Origin: Nocardioides sp. GY 10113
GTDB lineage: Bacteria; Actinomycetota; Actinomycetes; Propionibacteriales; Nocardioidaceae
Reading direction: 5' to 3'
Assembly (NCBI RefSeq): GCF_004919105.1
Contig: NZ_STGK01000019.1
Location: 29,668 to 93,667 of the forward strand
Length of the DNA stretch: 64,000 nucleotides
How positions within the stretch are numbered: position 1 is the first letter of the stretch; each line of letters starts with the position of its first letter. Of this stretch, positions 8,041 through 16,149 are shown in pieces. The notes below the pieces were generated by a model, which was not told where the DNA came from, ran no database searches, and saw only the letters and a program-made list of their open reading frames with translations. Position numbers and translations under genes: made by a program.

Positions 8041-9159
8041 GTGAGTGAGGTGTCGAGCGATCCGTCCATCGACGGCGCTGCCCTGGGCAGGGTGGTGCTG
8101 CCGGAGCGGTCGCGTTCGCCCTGGTGGGAGCTGGGGCGCCGGCTGCTCGCCGCAGCGGCGATCCTGGTCGGCACGGTGCTGGTCGTGTACCTCGACCGCG
8201 GCGGCTATCGGGATGCCGGAGACGCGACGCTGGTCAACCCGAACGGGACGGTCTCGGCGATCGACGCGCTGTACTACACCACGGTCACCCTGAGCACGAC
8301 CGGGTACGGCGACATCGCTCCGGTCACCGACAACGCCCGGCTGATCAACGCGTTCGTGATCACCCCGGCCCGCATCGCGTTCCTGGTGCTGCTGATCGGC
8401 ACCACGCTCGAGGTGCTCGCGCAGCGCGGTCGCGAACAGTTCCGGATCGGTCGATGGAGGAAGCAGATGGGACACCACGTCGTGGTGATCGGTTACGGGA
8501 CCAAGGGGCGCAGCGCGATCGACACGCTGGTCAGCAACGGTCTGGACCGGGAGAAGGTGGTGGTCGTCGACCCCGACGCGACGGCGTTGGCGACGGCCAA
8601 CGCGCAGGGGCTGGCCGTGATCAGCGGCGACGCGACCCGCCGTGAGGTGCTGAACCAGGCCGGGGTGGCCGAGGCGGACCAGATCATCATCACCACCGAC
8701 GACGACGCCACGAACGTGCTGGCGGCGCTCACGGTGCGCCAGGCGAACCCGGAGGCCTGGATCGTGGCGTCGGTGCGGGAGCACCAGAACGCGCCGCTGA
8801 TGAAGCAGTCCGGCGCCGACTCGGTGATCACGTCGTCGGATGCTGTCGGCCGCCTGCTCGGCCTGTCGACGCTGTCGCCGAAGCTGGGCTCGGTGATGGA
8901 GGACCTGCTCACCTACGGCGAGGGCCTCGAGGTCGCCGAGCGCGAGCTGCTGGTCTCCGAGGTGGGGCGTCCGCCCCAGTCGCTGCCCGACCAGGTGATC
9001 GCCGTCGTCCGCGACGAGAAGGTGTACCGGTACTTCGACCCGGTGGTGACGCTGCTCGCGCGTGGCGACCGGCTGATCGTGGTCCGGCCCGCCCGGGAGC
9101 TGCCGTGGGCGCCGCGGCCCGGCACCCACAACGAGGAGCTCGCCACCGAGGGCGAGTGA
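8041..9159 (+). CDS. Two-TM potassium channel with RCK/TrkA domains
   Basis: This 372-residue protein has one membrane helix (about residues 33-51), a pore loop with the K+ selectivity filter TTGYGD (86-91), and a second helix (about 103-127). A cytosolic RCK domain follows, starting VVVIGYGTKGRSA with a Rossmann nucleotide-binding loop (151-156), then a TrkA-C-like part. The topology is like MthK-type channels, which open K+ flow in response to a cytosolic ligand. It starts with GTG ten bases after the membrane protein gene and is probably cotranscribed. The ligand is not predictable. Confidence 0.92.
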   Translation: MSEVSSDPSIDGAALGRVVLPERSRSPWWELGRRLLAAAAILVGTVLVVYLDRGGYRDAGDATLVNPNGTVSAIDALYYTTVTLSTTGYGDIAPVTDNARLINAFVITPARIAFLVLLIGTTLEVLAQRGREQFRIGRWRKQMGHHVVVIGYGTKGRSAIDTLVSNGLDREKVVVVDPDATALATANAQGLAVISGDATRREVLNQAGVAEADQIIITTDDDATNVLAALTVRQANPEAWIVASVREHQNAPLMKQSGADSVITSSDAVGRLLGLSTLSPKLGSVMEDLLTYGEGLEVAERELLVSEVGRPPQSLPDQVIAVVRDEKVYRYFDPVVTLLARGDRLIVVRPARELPWAPRPGTHNEELATEGE

Positions 9160-9195
9160 TCGCGCCGCCCGGCCGCGCGCCTCGCGCCCCGGCGC

Positions 9196-9235
9196 CAGGC
9201 CTGGTCAGGCCTGGTCAGGCCTGGTCAGGCCTGGT
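9196..9235. repeat. Four tandem 10-bp repeats across the thioredoxin stop
   Basis: CAGGCCTGGT occurs four times head to tail (9196, 9206, 9216, 9226). The thioredoxin stop codon (complement of 9225-9227) lies inside the array, so copy number affects only the last codons and the 3' flank. This looks like replication slippage. Confidence 0.85.
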
Positions 9236-9590
9236 TCTGCTCGGGCGCCTCGGCCATCGCCGCCTCGACGTCGAACTCGCGTACGGCGCTGATCACCTGC
9301 TCGAGGGCGGGCGCCGGCAGCGCGCCGGCCTGGGAGAAGACCAGGGCACCCTTCTTGAACGCCATCAGCGTCGGGATCGAGGTGATCCGGGCGGCGCCGG
9401 CGAGCTCCTGCTCGGCCTCGGTGTCGACCGAGCCGAAGACGACGTCGCCGTGCTGCTCGGCCGCGGCCTGGTAGATCGGCGCGAAGTTGCGACAGGGGCC
9501 ACACCACGACGCCCAGAAGTCGACGAAGACGATCTCGTTGTCGAGGACGGTCTGCTCGAAGTTGGCGGCGGTGAGGTCAACAGTGCTCAT
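9225..9590 (-). CDS. trxA: Thioredoxin
   Basis: This 121-residue thioredoxin has the redox-active WCGPC (C30 and C33) after the conserved VFVDFWAS strand, and the cis-proline loop SIPT with a following LMAFKKG. It reduces protein disulfides in the cytosol. It carries a short Glu/Ala-rich C-terminal extension (AEAPEQNQA) whose last codons fall in a tandem repeat array. It stands alone, convergent with the K+ channel gene. The ATG at 9590 gives the expected N-terminus for the family. Confidence 0.95.
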   Translation of the reverse strand: MSTVDLTAANFEQTVLDNEIVFVDFWASWCGPCRNFAPIYQAAAEQHGDVVFGSVDTEAEQELAGAARITSIPTLMAFKKGALVFSQAGALPAPALEQVISAVREFDVEAAMAEAPEQNQA

Positions 9591-9763
9591 GACTTCTTCA
9601 ACGTGGCCCGCCTGGCAACCATTCCGCGGCGCGCCGAGGGATTTGTGACGTTCGCCGCACCCGGTTCCGGTGCTGCCCCGGAGCGGCGCACGGACGCGGA
9701 AGGTGTGGGCGACATGAGGCTGGGTAGGGGGCGGGGGACAGTGGATTCCGAGGAGGAGTGCCG

Positions 9764-10156
9764 ATGCCCACGATCGACGTGAACGACGAGATGGAACAGC
9801 TGGCCGCGCAGATGGAGCACGTCGCCGAGGTGGTCTCGCCCCGGGTCGAAGCGGCCGCGCAGGTCCTGGCCGAGAAGAGCGCCGAGCTCGGGGAGGTCAT
9901 CGCCGAGCGTGGCGGCGAGGTCGCGGACTCGGTGGTGGCCCACCTGCCGGAGAACGTCGCGGAGTACCTGCCCGAGGACGAGGGGAGTCGCCGGGGGGTG
10001 GTGGTGCTCGTGCTGGGCGCGCTGGTGGCCGCCGCGGTGGCCGCCGTGGTGCTCGCCCGCCGGTCCCGGACGTCCGGCTCCGGCCCCGCCCCGCAAGCGA
10101 CCGGGATCGCCGGCGACCCGACGGCGGAGCCCGACGCGGGCGGTCCGCAGGGCTGA
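9764..10156 (+). CDS. Hypothetical single-pass membrane protein
   Basis: I do not recognise this 130-residue protein. The first 75 residues are Glu/Ala/Val-rich and amphipathic, probably helical (MEQLAAQMEHVAEVVSPRVE onward). A single hydrophobic helix follows (VVVLVLGALVAAAVAAVVLA), then an Arg-rich stop-transfer and a Gly/Pro-rich tail, suggesting a tail-anchored protein with a cytosolic coiled region. The ATG at 9764 is chosen because AGGAGGAG lies six to seven bases before it; a GTG at 9758 overlaps that site. It is convergent with the SHOCT gene across a strong hairpin. Confidence 0.65.
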   Translation: MPTIDVNDEMEQLAAQMEHVAEVVSPRVEAAAQVLAEKSAELGEVIAERGGEVADSVVAHLPENVAEYLPEDEGSRRGVVVLVLGALVAAAVAAVVLARRSRTSGSGPAPQATGIAGDPTAEPDAGGPQG

Positions 10157-10185
10157 GCGCGCGGCCGAGGACACGCGCTGCGGGA

Positions 10186-10215
10186 CGCGCCTGCTCGGTC
10201 AGCCGAGCAGGCGCG
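10186..10215. terminator. Perfect hairpin at a convergent gene junction
   Basis: A 13-bp perfect inverted repeat (CGCGCCTGCTCGG at 10186-10198, CCGAGCAGGCGCG at 10203-10215) has a 4-base loop. The loop contains the stop codon of the SHOCT gene and the right arm encodes its last residues. It could stop transcription from both sides, although no T-tract follows. Confidence 0.6.
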
Positions 10216-10531
10216 CCTTCGCGGCCGCGAACTCCTCCTCGCTGAGCAGGCCGTTGGCCCGCATGTCGGCGAGCTGGGAGAGCTTCGCCATCATGTCGTC
10301 GCCCGCACCGCCGGACGCAGGGGCCGCCGGGGCCGGCGCGGCCTGCTGGGGCGGGGCGGCGTACGCCTGCTGGGGAGGGGCCGCGTAGGCCTGCTGGGCC
10401 TGGTCGGCCGCCCGTCGCTGCTGTCGTCGGGCCACGTTGCCGGAGACCGCCTGCGCCGTGCCGGCGATCACCGCGGTCCGAGCCGCCGTGCCGATCAGCC
10501 CGGGTCGGCCGATGCGTCGCTGTCCGATCAT
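10199..10531 (-). CDS. SHOCT-domain protein
   Basis: This 110-residue protein ends in a SHOCT domain (short C-terminal domain): KLSQLADMRANGLLSEEEF followed by AAAKARLLG, two short helices of a kind found at the ends of many otherwise unrelated proteins. The middle is a low-complexity Gln/Ala/Pro stretch with a repeated QQAYAAPP unit, and the N-terminus has a mildly hydrophobic segment. Its function is unknown. It lies directly downstream of a DUF6325-like gene, a pairing common in actinobacteria, and probably shares its transcript. Confidence 0.75.
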   Translation of the reverse strand: MIGQRRIGRPGLIGTAARTAVIAGTAQAVSGNVARRQQRRAADQAQQAYAAPPQQAYAAPPQQAAPAPAAPASGGAGDDMMAKLSQLADMRANGLLSEEEFAAAKARLLG

Positions 10532-10599
10532 GGTGTCGTCCTCTCCACTACTCGTCCTGCCGTCGCTGAGTCGTCGTCGCTGAGTCGTCGTTGCGCCGG

Positions 10600-11034
10600 T
10601 CAGGTGGTCGCCCGGAGCGCGTCCAGGACCTCCTCGACCGCCTCCGCCGGGATCCGGATGCTGGCCGTGAGCTCGCCGTCGGAGCCGACGACAGCGTCGC
10701 GGAGGGGCTTGACCCACGTGTGCTCGAAGGCGAGGAGCGCTGCCGAGCTGCCGGGCTCGAGGTGCTCGGTCAGCGAGGTCACGTCCTCGTCGGAGAACAG
10801 TGCCTCGACCTGCTCGAACAGATTGGCGAGGGGCGCCAGGTCGGCCGACGCCGCGTCGTCCTCGTCGAGCTCGACGACGGTCAGCTCGCCGTCGTCGGCG
10901 CGGTGGGCGAAGACCGCGTCGACGATCGTGATCGTCCCGGCCTCCTGGAGGCGCTCGAGCTCGGGGATGATCGCACCGTTGAACCGGCTCCCCGGGAAGG
11001 TGAGCACCACTACCTCGACGGGACCAATGGACAT
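10600..11034 (-). CDS. DUF6325/DUF1269-like protein
   Basis: This 144-residue protein begins with GPVEVVVLTFPGSRFNGAIIPEL and continues with an acidic middle (ELDEDDAASADLAPLANLF) and LLAFEHTWVKPLRDAVV, a pattern seen in the small actinobacterial DUF6325 family, related to DUF1269. No catalytic residues are evident. The downstream gene encodes a SHOCT protein, and the two probably form an operon. The ATG at 11034 is preceded by GAGGAGGCAACG, giving a good ribosome site. Confidence 0.7.
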   Translation of the reverse strand: MSIGPVEVVVLTFPGSRFNGAIIPELERLQEAGTITIVDAVFAHRADDGELTVVELDEDDAASADLAPLANLFEQVEALFSDEDVTSLTEHLEPGSSAALLAFEHTWVKPLRDAVVGSDGELTASIRIPAEAVEEVLDALRATT

Positions 11035-11159
11035 CGTTGCCTCCTCGGTGACGGGCGCTGGCCGTCCCGATCCTGGCACGGCGACGGATGCTCCGCCAGG
11101 GTCGAGGGCCGCTGCGTGGAGTCGGTCGGTGGGGTCGCTGGGCGGCGCCCGGCCCGGCG

Positions 11160-12431
11160 TCACCCCAGCAGCGGGTCAGCGCCCACGTCACCTCGCCCGA
11201 CGGCGATCAGCGCGAGCGCGAGCAGCAGCCGGTCGCGCGCCGAGTGCAGGTCCCGACCGGTGAGCTGCTCGATCTGCTGCAGCCGGTAGAGCACCGTGTT
11301 GCGGTGGCAGTACAGCTCCTCGGCCGTGCGGGTGGGCGAGACGTTGCACCTGATCAGCGTGGCCAGGGTCGTCAACAGCACCTCGGACTGGTGGTCGCCG
11401 AGCCCGAGCAGCGGCCCGAGGGTCTCCTGGACCAGCAGTGCCGACACGTCGGGGCTCGCGCTCAGCATGAGCTCGGGCAGACGGTCGCTGACCAGCACGA
11501 CCTCGGCCTGTCCGCGCGGAATGGTCTGGGCCGCCCGGGTCGCGAGCTGGTAGGCCGAGGCGAAACCGACGATCCCGTCGGTGGAGAGCGCGACCCCGAC
11601 CCTGCCCACGGCCGGGCGGAGCAGTGTGACCAGCTCATCGGGGGTGAGGCTGCCCATCGGCACCATCCCGAAGTGCGTGCCGCGCCGAACGTGCCAGAAC
11701 GACCCGCGCCCGGCGCGCTCGAGCCGGTCGTCGGCGGCCCGCAGGGGCTCGTCGAGGGAGTCGTCGAGCGGCGCCGCGATGCAGGCGACGGGCTCGCCGG
11801 GAGTCACGCCGAGCACCGCGGCCGCCTCGGCCGCGACGGCCGGATCGGCCCCGCCACCGTCCACCAGCCGGTCCAGCAGGCCCTGCTGGCGGTGGTGGTC
11901 GCGCCGCGCCAGCCGCACGCTCTCGCGGCGGTGCGCGTCGATGACCACCGCGTTCTGCACGTCCAGATCGCGCCAGATCCGCTGGCCCGCCATCACCAGG
12001 AGGCCGTCGTCGAGGCCGAGGTCGGGGTCGTCCAGCTCGAGGAGCGCCTGCCACAGCACGCGGGCGCCGAGCGTGTAGGCGTTGAGCGTCAGCTCCAGCG
12101 AGACGCCCTGGCGGGCGCGACGGCGACCGGCGTCGCGCCACACGTCCGCGGGCCGATGGTCCCCGTCGGGCCGGCCCGCCAGGGTCAGCAGGCCGTGGCG
12201 GACATGTTCGCGGATGCTGTGGTGCACGTCGGCGAGGAGCTCCGGCGGCGCCTGCTCGAACCACTCGGGGTCGTTGTGGCGCAGGCGCGCGTTGATCGTG
12301 TCGGCGATCTCGTCGGTGTACGGGATCAGGGCCTCCCAACCGCGGCGGAGGCGCTCCTCCGCGGCGTCTGCACGGGCGGCGCGGCCGAGCACGCGGTGGG
12401 GTGGGCCGTCGGCTCCTAGTGCGCGTGACAT
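11160..12431 (-). CDS. PucR-family transcriptional regulator
   Basis: This 423-residue protein ends with the PucR C-terminal helix-turn-helix: RTAEELYCHRNTVLYRLQQI then EQLTGRDLHSARDRLLLALAL. The N-terminal part is helical (residues 1-170) and a GGDEF-like/CdaR central region follows, as in PucR/CdaR-type activators. It is divergent from the livGFHMK-type operon, with 159 bp between, so it probably controls that transporter and the dehydrogenases behind it. The ATG at 12431 is the first reasonable start. The effector is unknown. Confidence 0.85.
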   Translation of the reverse strand: MSRALGADGPPHRVLGRAARADAAEERLRRGWEALIPYTDEIADTINARLRHNDPEWFEQAPPELLADVHHSIREHVRHGLLTLAGRPDGDHRPADVWRDAGRRRARQGVSLELTLNAYTLGARVLWQALLELDDPDLGLDDGLLVMAGQRIWRDLDVQNAVVIDAHRRESVRLARRDHHRQQGLLDRLVDGGGADPAVAAEAAAVLGVTPGEPVACIAAPLDDSLDEPLRAADDRLERAGRGSFWHVRRGTHFGMVPMGSLTPDELVTLLRPAVGRVGVALSTDGIVGFASAYQLATRAAQTIPRGQAEVVLVSDRLPELMLSASPDVSALLVQETLGPLLGLGDHQSEVLLTTLATLIRCNVSPTRTAEELYCHRNTVLYRLQQIEQLTGRDLHSARDRLLLALALIAVGRGDVGADPLLG

Positions 12432-12590
12432 GCGCCACAGCGTTGCACTGGTTGCACATTCCTGCCACCCCGATTGACCGGATCGATGCGGATTGCCCGA
12501 TGGATCTTGTGCGGTGCGTCCATATCGGGTCTTTGTGCACCTCGTCCAGAGTGATGCACGCCACAGCAGTCTGTCGATCGAGGAGCCACG
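12432..12590. promoter_or_regulatory. Divergent promoter region, pucR-type regulator / liv operon
   Basis: This 159-bp gap separates divergent genes. It contains a directly repeated heptamer GTTGCAC (12442-12448 and 12451-12457), nine bases apart on one helix face, close to the regulator start. This could be an operator, but no known PucR consensus supports it. AGGAG at 12581-12585 is the ribosome site of the downstream ABC gene. Confidence 0.35.
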
Positions 12591-13412
12591 GTGCCCACAG
12601 CAGGAACGGTGCCAGCAGCAACGGCCACGCCGGTGTTCGCCATGAGCGGGGTGACCGTCACCTTCGGAGGCCTCACCGCGCTGAGCGAGGTCGACCTCGA
12701 GGTCGCACCGGGCCAGGTCCTGGGGGTGATCGGCCCGAACGGCGCCGGCAAGACCACGCTCTTCAACGTCGCCTGCGGCTTCACCCGGCCCGACACCGGC
12801 ACGCTCGCCTGGCAGGGTGCCGACGTGACGGGGGTCCGGCCGCACCGGCTGGCCGGTCTCGGCATCGCGCGCACGCTGCAGGGCCTGGGTCTCTTCAACG
12901 GGATGACCGTGCTGGACAACGTCGTGGTCGGACTGGACCGCGCCGCGCGGGCCGGGTTCTGGTCCGGGCTGCTCGCGCTGCCGCGCAGCTCCCGGGACGA
13001 GCGCCGACTCCGTGAGCGGGCGATGGCCACGCTCGACGAGCTCGGCATCGCCGAGCACGCCCGCCGCTACCCCGGAGCCCTGCCGTACGCGCTGCGCAAG
13101 CGGGTCGCGCTGGCCCGCGCCCTCGTCGCCGATCCCGATCTGCTGATGCTGGACGAGCCGGCCAGCGGCCTCTCCGAGGAGGAGATGGAATCCCTCGGCG
13201 CGCTCATCACGAGCCTGCGGGATCGGATGTCGGTGATGCTCGTGGAGCACCACATGGACCTGGTCATGAACGTCTGCGATCGGCTCGTCGTGCTCGACTT
13301 CGGGCGGGTGATCGCCCGTGGCGCCCCGGCCGAGGTGCGCGACGACCCGGCGGTGCTGGCGGCCTACCTGGGCGTCGACGCGCACGGGCACGACGCGGAG
13401 GGGGACCGATGA
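12591..13412 (+). CDS. livG: Branched-chain amino acid-type ABC transporter ATPase (LivG)
   Basis: This 273-residue ATPase has Walker A GPNGAGKTT and Walker B LLMLDEP, with the H-loop in VEHHMDLVM. The LivG-type segment ARTLQGLGLFNGMTVLDNV is present. The ABC signature is degenerate (LPYALRKRVALARAL in place of LSGGQ), as often in LivG. It starts with GTG five bases after AGGAG. The stop overlaps livF. It energises uptake with LivF; the substrate (branched-chain amino acid, amide or a hydrophobic acid) cannot be read from the sequence. Confidence 0.9.
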   Translation: MPTAGTVPAATATPVFAMSGVTVTFGGLTALSEVDLEVAPGQVLGVIGPNGAGKTTLFNVACGFTRPDTGTLAWQGADVTGVRPHRLAGLGIARTLQGLGLFNGMTVLDNVVVGLDRAARAGFWSGLLALPRSSRDERRLRERAMATLDELGIAEHARRYPGALPYALRKRVALARALVADPDLLMLDEPASGLSEEEMESLGALITSLRDRMSVMLVEHHMDLVMNVCDRLVVLDFGRVIARGAPAEVRDDPAVLAAYLGVDAHGHDAEGDR

Positions 13413-14125
13413 ACGCGCTCACCGTCAGCGACCTCACGGTCGCCTACGGCCCGGTCCGGGCACTGGACGGGGTCTCCTTCGAGGTCGCCTCCGGCTGTGT
13501 CACCGCCGTGCTCGGCGCCAACGGCGCCGGCAAGACGACGCTGCTCCGGACGCTGTCCGGGCTCGTCCGCCCGAGCGCCGGTGTCGCGCACCTCAGCGAT
13601 CGCGACCTGCTGCGCACCCCGGCGGAGGAGATGACCCGCACCGGCCTCGCCCACGTGCCCGAGGGGCGTGGCGTCATCGCCGAGCTGACGGTGCGCGAGA
13701 ACCTGCGTCTCGGCGTGCTCGGCGCGCGTCGTACCGGCCGGCGCCGGGCCTTCGACGTGGACCGGATCTACGACCTCTTCCCGGTGCTCGGTGAACGGCG
13801 CGACCAGGTCGCGCACACGCTGTCGGGCGGGGAGCGCCAGATGCTCGTGATCGGGCGTGCGCTGCTCGCCGAGCCGCGGATCCTGCTGCTGGACGAGCCG
13901 TCCCTGGGCCTGGCGCCCCGGATCGTGGCCCAGATCTTCGCGCTGCTGCGGAACCTGGTCGACACCGAGGGCCTGACGGTGCTGCTGGCCGAGCAGAACG
14001 CCCGGAGCGCGCTGTCCATCGCCGACCGCGGGCTGGTGCTGGGCCTCGGACGCGTGGTCGCCGACGAGCCGGCGCACGTGCTGGCCGATGACGTCCGGGT
14101 CCGCGACGCCTACCTCGGCAACTGA
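13409..14125 (+). CDS. livF: Branched-chain amino acid-type ABC transporter ATPase (LivF)
   Basis: This 238-residue protein is the second ATPase of the LIV-type importer. Walker A is GANGAGKTT, the signature is LSGGERQML, Walker B is ILLLDEPSLGLAP, and LLAEQNA follows, all typical of LivF. HVPEGRGVIAELTVRENLRLG is the family-specific middle. Its ATG overlaps the livG stop (ATGA), so the two ATPases are made together. It is followed 33 bp later by the permease gene livH. Confidence 0.92.
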   Translation: MNALTVSDLTVAYGPVRALDGVSFEVASGCVTAVLGANGAGKTTLLRTLSGLVRPSAGVAHLSDRDLLRTPAEEMTRTGLAHVPEGRGVIAELTVRENLRLGVLGARRTGRRRAFDVDRIYDLFPVLGERRDQVAHTLSGGERQMLVIGRALLAEPRILLLDEPSLGLAPRIVAQIFALLRNLVDTEGLTVLLAEQNARSALSIADRGLVLGLGRVVADEPAHVLADDVRVRDAYLGN

Positions 14126-14158
14126 GCACGGCTGCTTGCCGACAAGAGAGGACAGACG

Positions 14159-15037
14159 GTGCAACAGTTCCTGACCACGACGCTGAGCGGCCTGACGCTC
14201 GGCTTCGTGTACGCCGCCTTCGCGCTGGCGCTGGTGATGATCTGGCGGTCCACCCGGATCGTGAACTTCGCCCAGGCGCCGATGGCGATGCTGACGACCT
14301 ACGTCGCGCTGACGGTCATCGACGCGGGCTACTCCTACTGGATCGGGTTCGGCTCGGCGCTCGTCGTGGGGTTCGTGCTGGGGGTCGCGGTCGAGTGGCT
14401 GGTGGTGCGCCGGGTGGACCACTCGGTCGAGCTGAACCCGGTGATCCTCACGCTCGGCCTCTTCATCGTCTTCCACTCGGTGGCGGCGCTCGTCTTCGGC
14501 TCGCAGTTCCGGTCGTTCCCCGCCCCGTTCGGGGTGCGCGGCTTCGAGGTGGGGGACACCACGATCGCGCTGACCGGTTTCGGCATCTTCACGATCCTCG
14601 CGGTGCTGGCCACCCTGGTCCTGCTGCTCCTGCTCTTCCGGTTCACCGACGTGGGCCTGCGGATGCGCGCGTCGGCGTTCAACGCCGAGGTCTCCCGCCT
14701 GCTGGGGGTGAAGGTCGGCCGGATGCTCAGCCTCGGCTGGGCGCTGGCCGCCGTGGTCGGCTCGCTGTCGGGCCTGTTGATCGCCGGTGGGGGCCTGGTG
14801 CATCCCTCCTACATGGACCCCGTGGTGGTCTACGGCTTCGTCGCCGCCGTGCTGGGCGGGTTGGACAGCCCGCTCGGCGCCGTCGCCGGCGGGCTGATGC
14901 TCGGCCTCTGCCTGAGCTTCGTCAGCGGGTACCTGGGCTCGGAGCTGGTCGCGATGGCCGCGCTGCTGGTGCTGGTCGCCGTGCTGCTGGTGCGGCCCGG
15001 CGGTCTCTTCGCCAGCACCGCGCAGAGGAGGGTCTGA
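14159..15037 (+). CDS. livH: LIV-type ABC permease (LivH)
   Basis: This 292-residue permease has about eight membrane helices. The N-terminal GLTLGFVYAAFALALVMIW and the LDSPLGAVAGGLMLGL loop are typical of the LivH/BPD_transp_2 family; the latter couples to the ATPases. The GTG start follows GAGAGGAC by about six bases. The stop overlaps the livM start by one base. It forms the membrane channel with LivM. Confidence 0.92.
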   Translation: MQQFLTTTLSGLTLGFVYAAFALALVMIWRSTRIVNFAQAPMAMLTTYVALTVIDAGYSYWIGFGSALVVGFVLGVAVEWLVVRRVDHSVELNPVILTLGLFIVFHSVAALVFGSQFRSFPAPFGVRGFEVGDTTIALTGFGIFTILAVLATLVLLLLLFRFTDVGLRMRASAFNAEVSRLLGVKVGRMLSLGWALAAVVGSLSGLLIAGGGLVHPSYMDPVVVYGFVAAVLGGLDSPLGAVAGGLMLGLCLSFVSGYLGSELVAMAALLVLVAVLLVRPGGLFASTAQRRV

Positions 15038-16149
15038 TGACGATGCGCATCGTCGGCGCCGCCCGGGAGTCCGTGCTGGCGCGTCACCTCGTCACCGGCC
15101 TGGTCGCGGCCGCCCTCGGGATCGTGGTGCTCAGCCTGGTCGGCGAGTTCCGCGCGACCCAGCTCGCTTCGATGGCCTACCTGGGGATCGCCGCCGCAGG
15201 CCTCACCGTGCTCACCGGCCTCAACGGCCAGCTCTCGCTGGGCCACGGCGCGTTCATGGCGATCGGCGCCTACACCGCGGCGCTGTGCCTGCAGGAGGCC
15301 GAGCCCGTGGCGCCGCTCCCGGTGATCCTGCTGGCCGCCACCGCGGCCGCGGTGATCGTGGGTGCGGTCGTCGGCGTCGCCGCCGCTCGGCTGCACGGTC
15401 CCTACCTCGCCGGCGCCACCCTGGCTCTGGCCGTGGCCGTGCCGGGACTGGCGATCTTCTGGGACGGCACCTTCGGTGGCGAGCAGGGGCTGACAGTACG
15501 GGTGCCGGACGCGCCCGCCTGGTTCGCCGACGCGGTCTTCTACCTGACGGCGACGGACCCGACCCGCGGCCGCTACACGGCGTACGTCGCCTGGCTGGCC
15601 CTGGTGGGCGTCGTCGTGCTGCTCGCGAACCTGTCCCGGTGCCGCGTGGGGCGGACCTGGCGGGCGGTGCGCGACGACGAGGTCGCCGCGGAGCTCGCCG
15701 GGATCAACCTGGCCCGCAGTCGCGTGCTCGCCTTCGTGGTCAGCGCCGCCTGCGCCGGCCTCGCCGGTGCGCTGATGGCGCTGGTGGTCCGGATCGCCGC
15801 GCCCAGTGGCTTCACCCTGACGCTGTCGCTGACGTTGGTCGCCGCGATCGTCCTCGGGGGTCTCGGCAGCCTGATCGGCGCGCTGGTCGGCGCCGCGCTG
15901 CTCACCTTCCTGCCGCAGCTGGTCACCCAGCTCGGCGGCGGCCTCGGCCTGGACGACGTGCAGTCGGCCGAGCTCGCCCCGCTCGTCTACGGCGTGGTCA
16001 TGGTGCTGGTCATCCTGCTCGCGCCCAACGGCCTCGTCGGGTCGCTGCGCGGGTGGCGCCACCGCCGCGCGCTGCGCGCCGCGGCGAAGCACGACAGCGA
16101 ACGAACGACAACACCCACCCACCACGCAACCGAGAGGGCACGAGCATGA
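15037..16149 (+). CDS. livM: LIV-type ABC permease (LivM)
   Basis: This 370-residue permease has about ten membrane helices. It carries the LivM hallmark LTGLNGQLSLGHGAFMAIGA near residue 60 and the coupling region GGLGSLIGALVGAALL near the end. RAVRDDEVAAELAGINLAR is the conserved cytosolic stretch. Its ATG shares a base with the livH stop, and its TGA overlaps the livK start. It pairs with LivH. Confidence 0.92.
   Translation: MTMRIVGAARESVLARHLVTGLVAAALGIVVLSLVGEFRATQLASMAYLGIAAAGLTVLTGLNGQLSLGHGAFMAIGAYTAALCLQEAEPVAPLPVILLAATAAAVIVGAVVGVAAARLHGPYLAGATLALAVAVPGLAIFWDGTFGGEQGLTVRVPDAPAWFADAVFYLTATDPTRGRYTAYVAWLALVGVVVLLANLSRCRVGRTWRAVRDDEVAAELAGINLARSRVLAFVVSAACAGLAGALMALVVRIAAPSGFTLTLSLTLVAAIVLGGLGSLIGALVGAALLTFLPQLVTQLGGGLGLDDVQSAELAPLVYGVVMVLVILLAPNGLVGSLRGWRHRRALRAAAKHDSERTTTPTHHATERARA

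Noticed and set aside
12442..12457. GTTGCAC direct repeat as a defined operator
   Set aside because: Only two copies and no known PucR-type consensus to compare with; kept as a note, not a separate operator.
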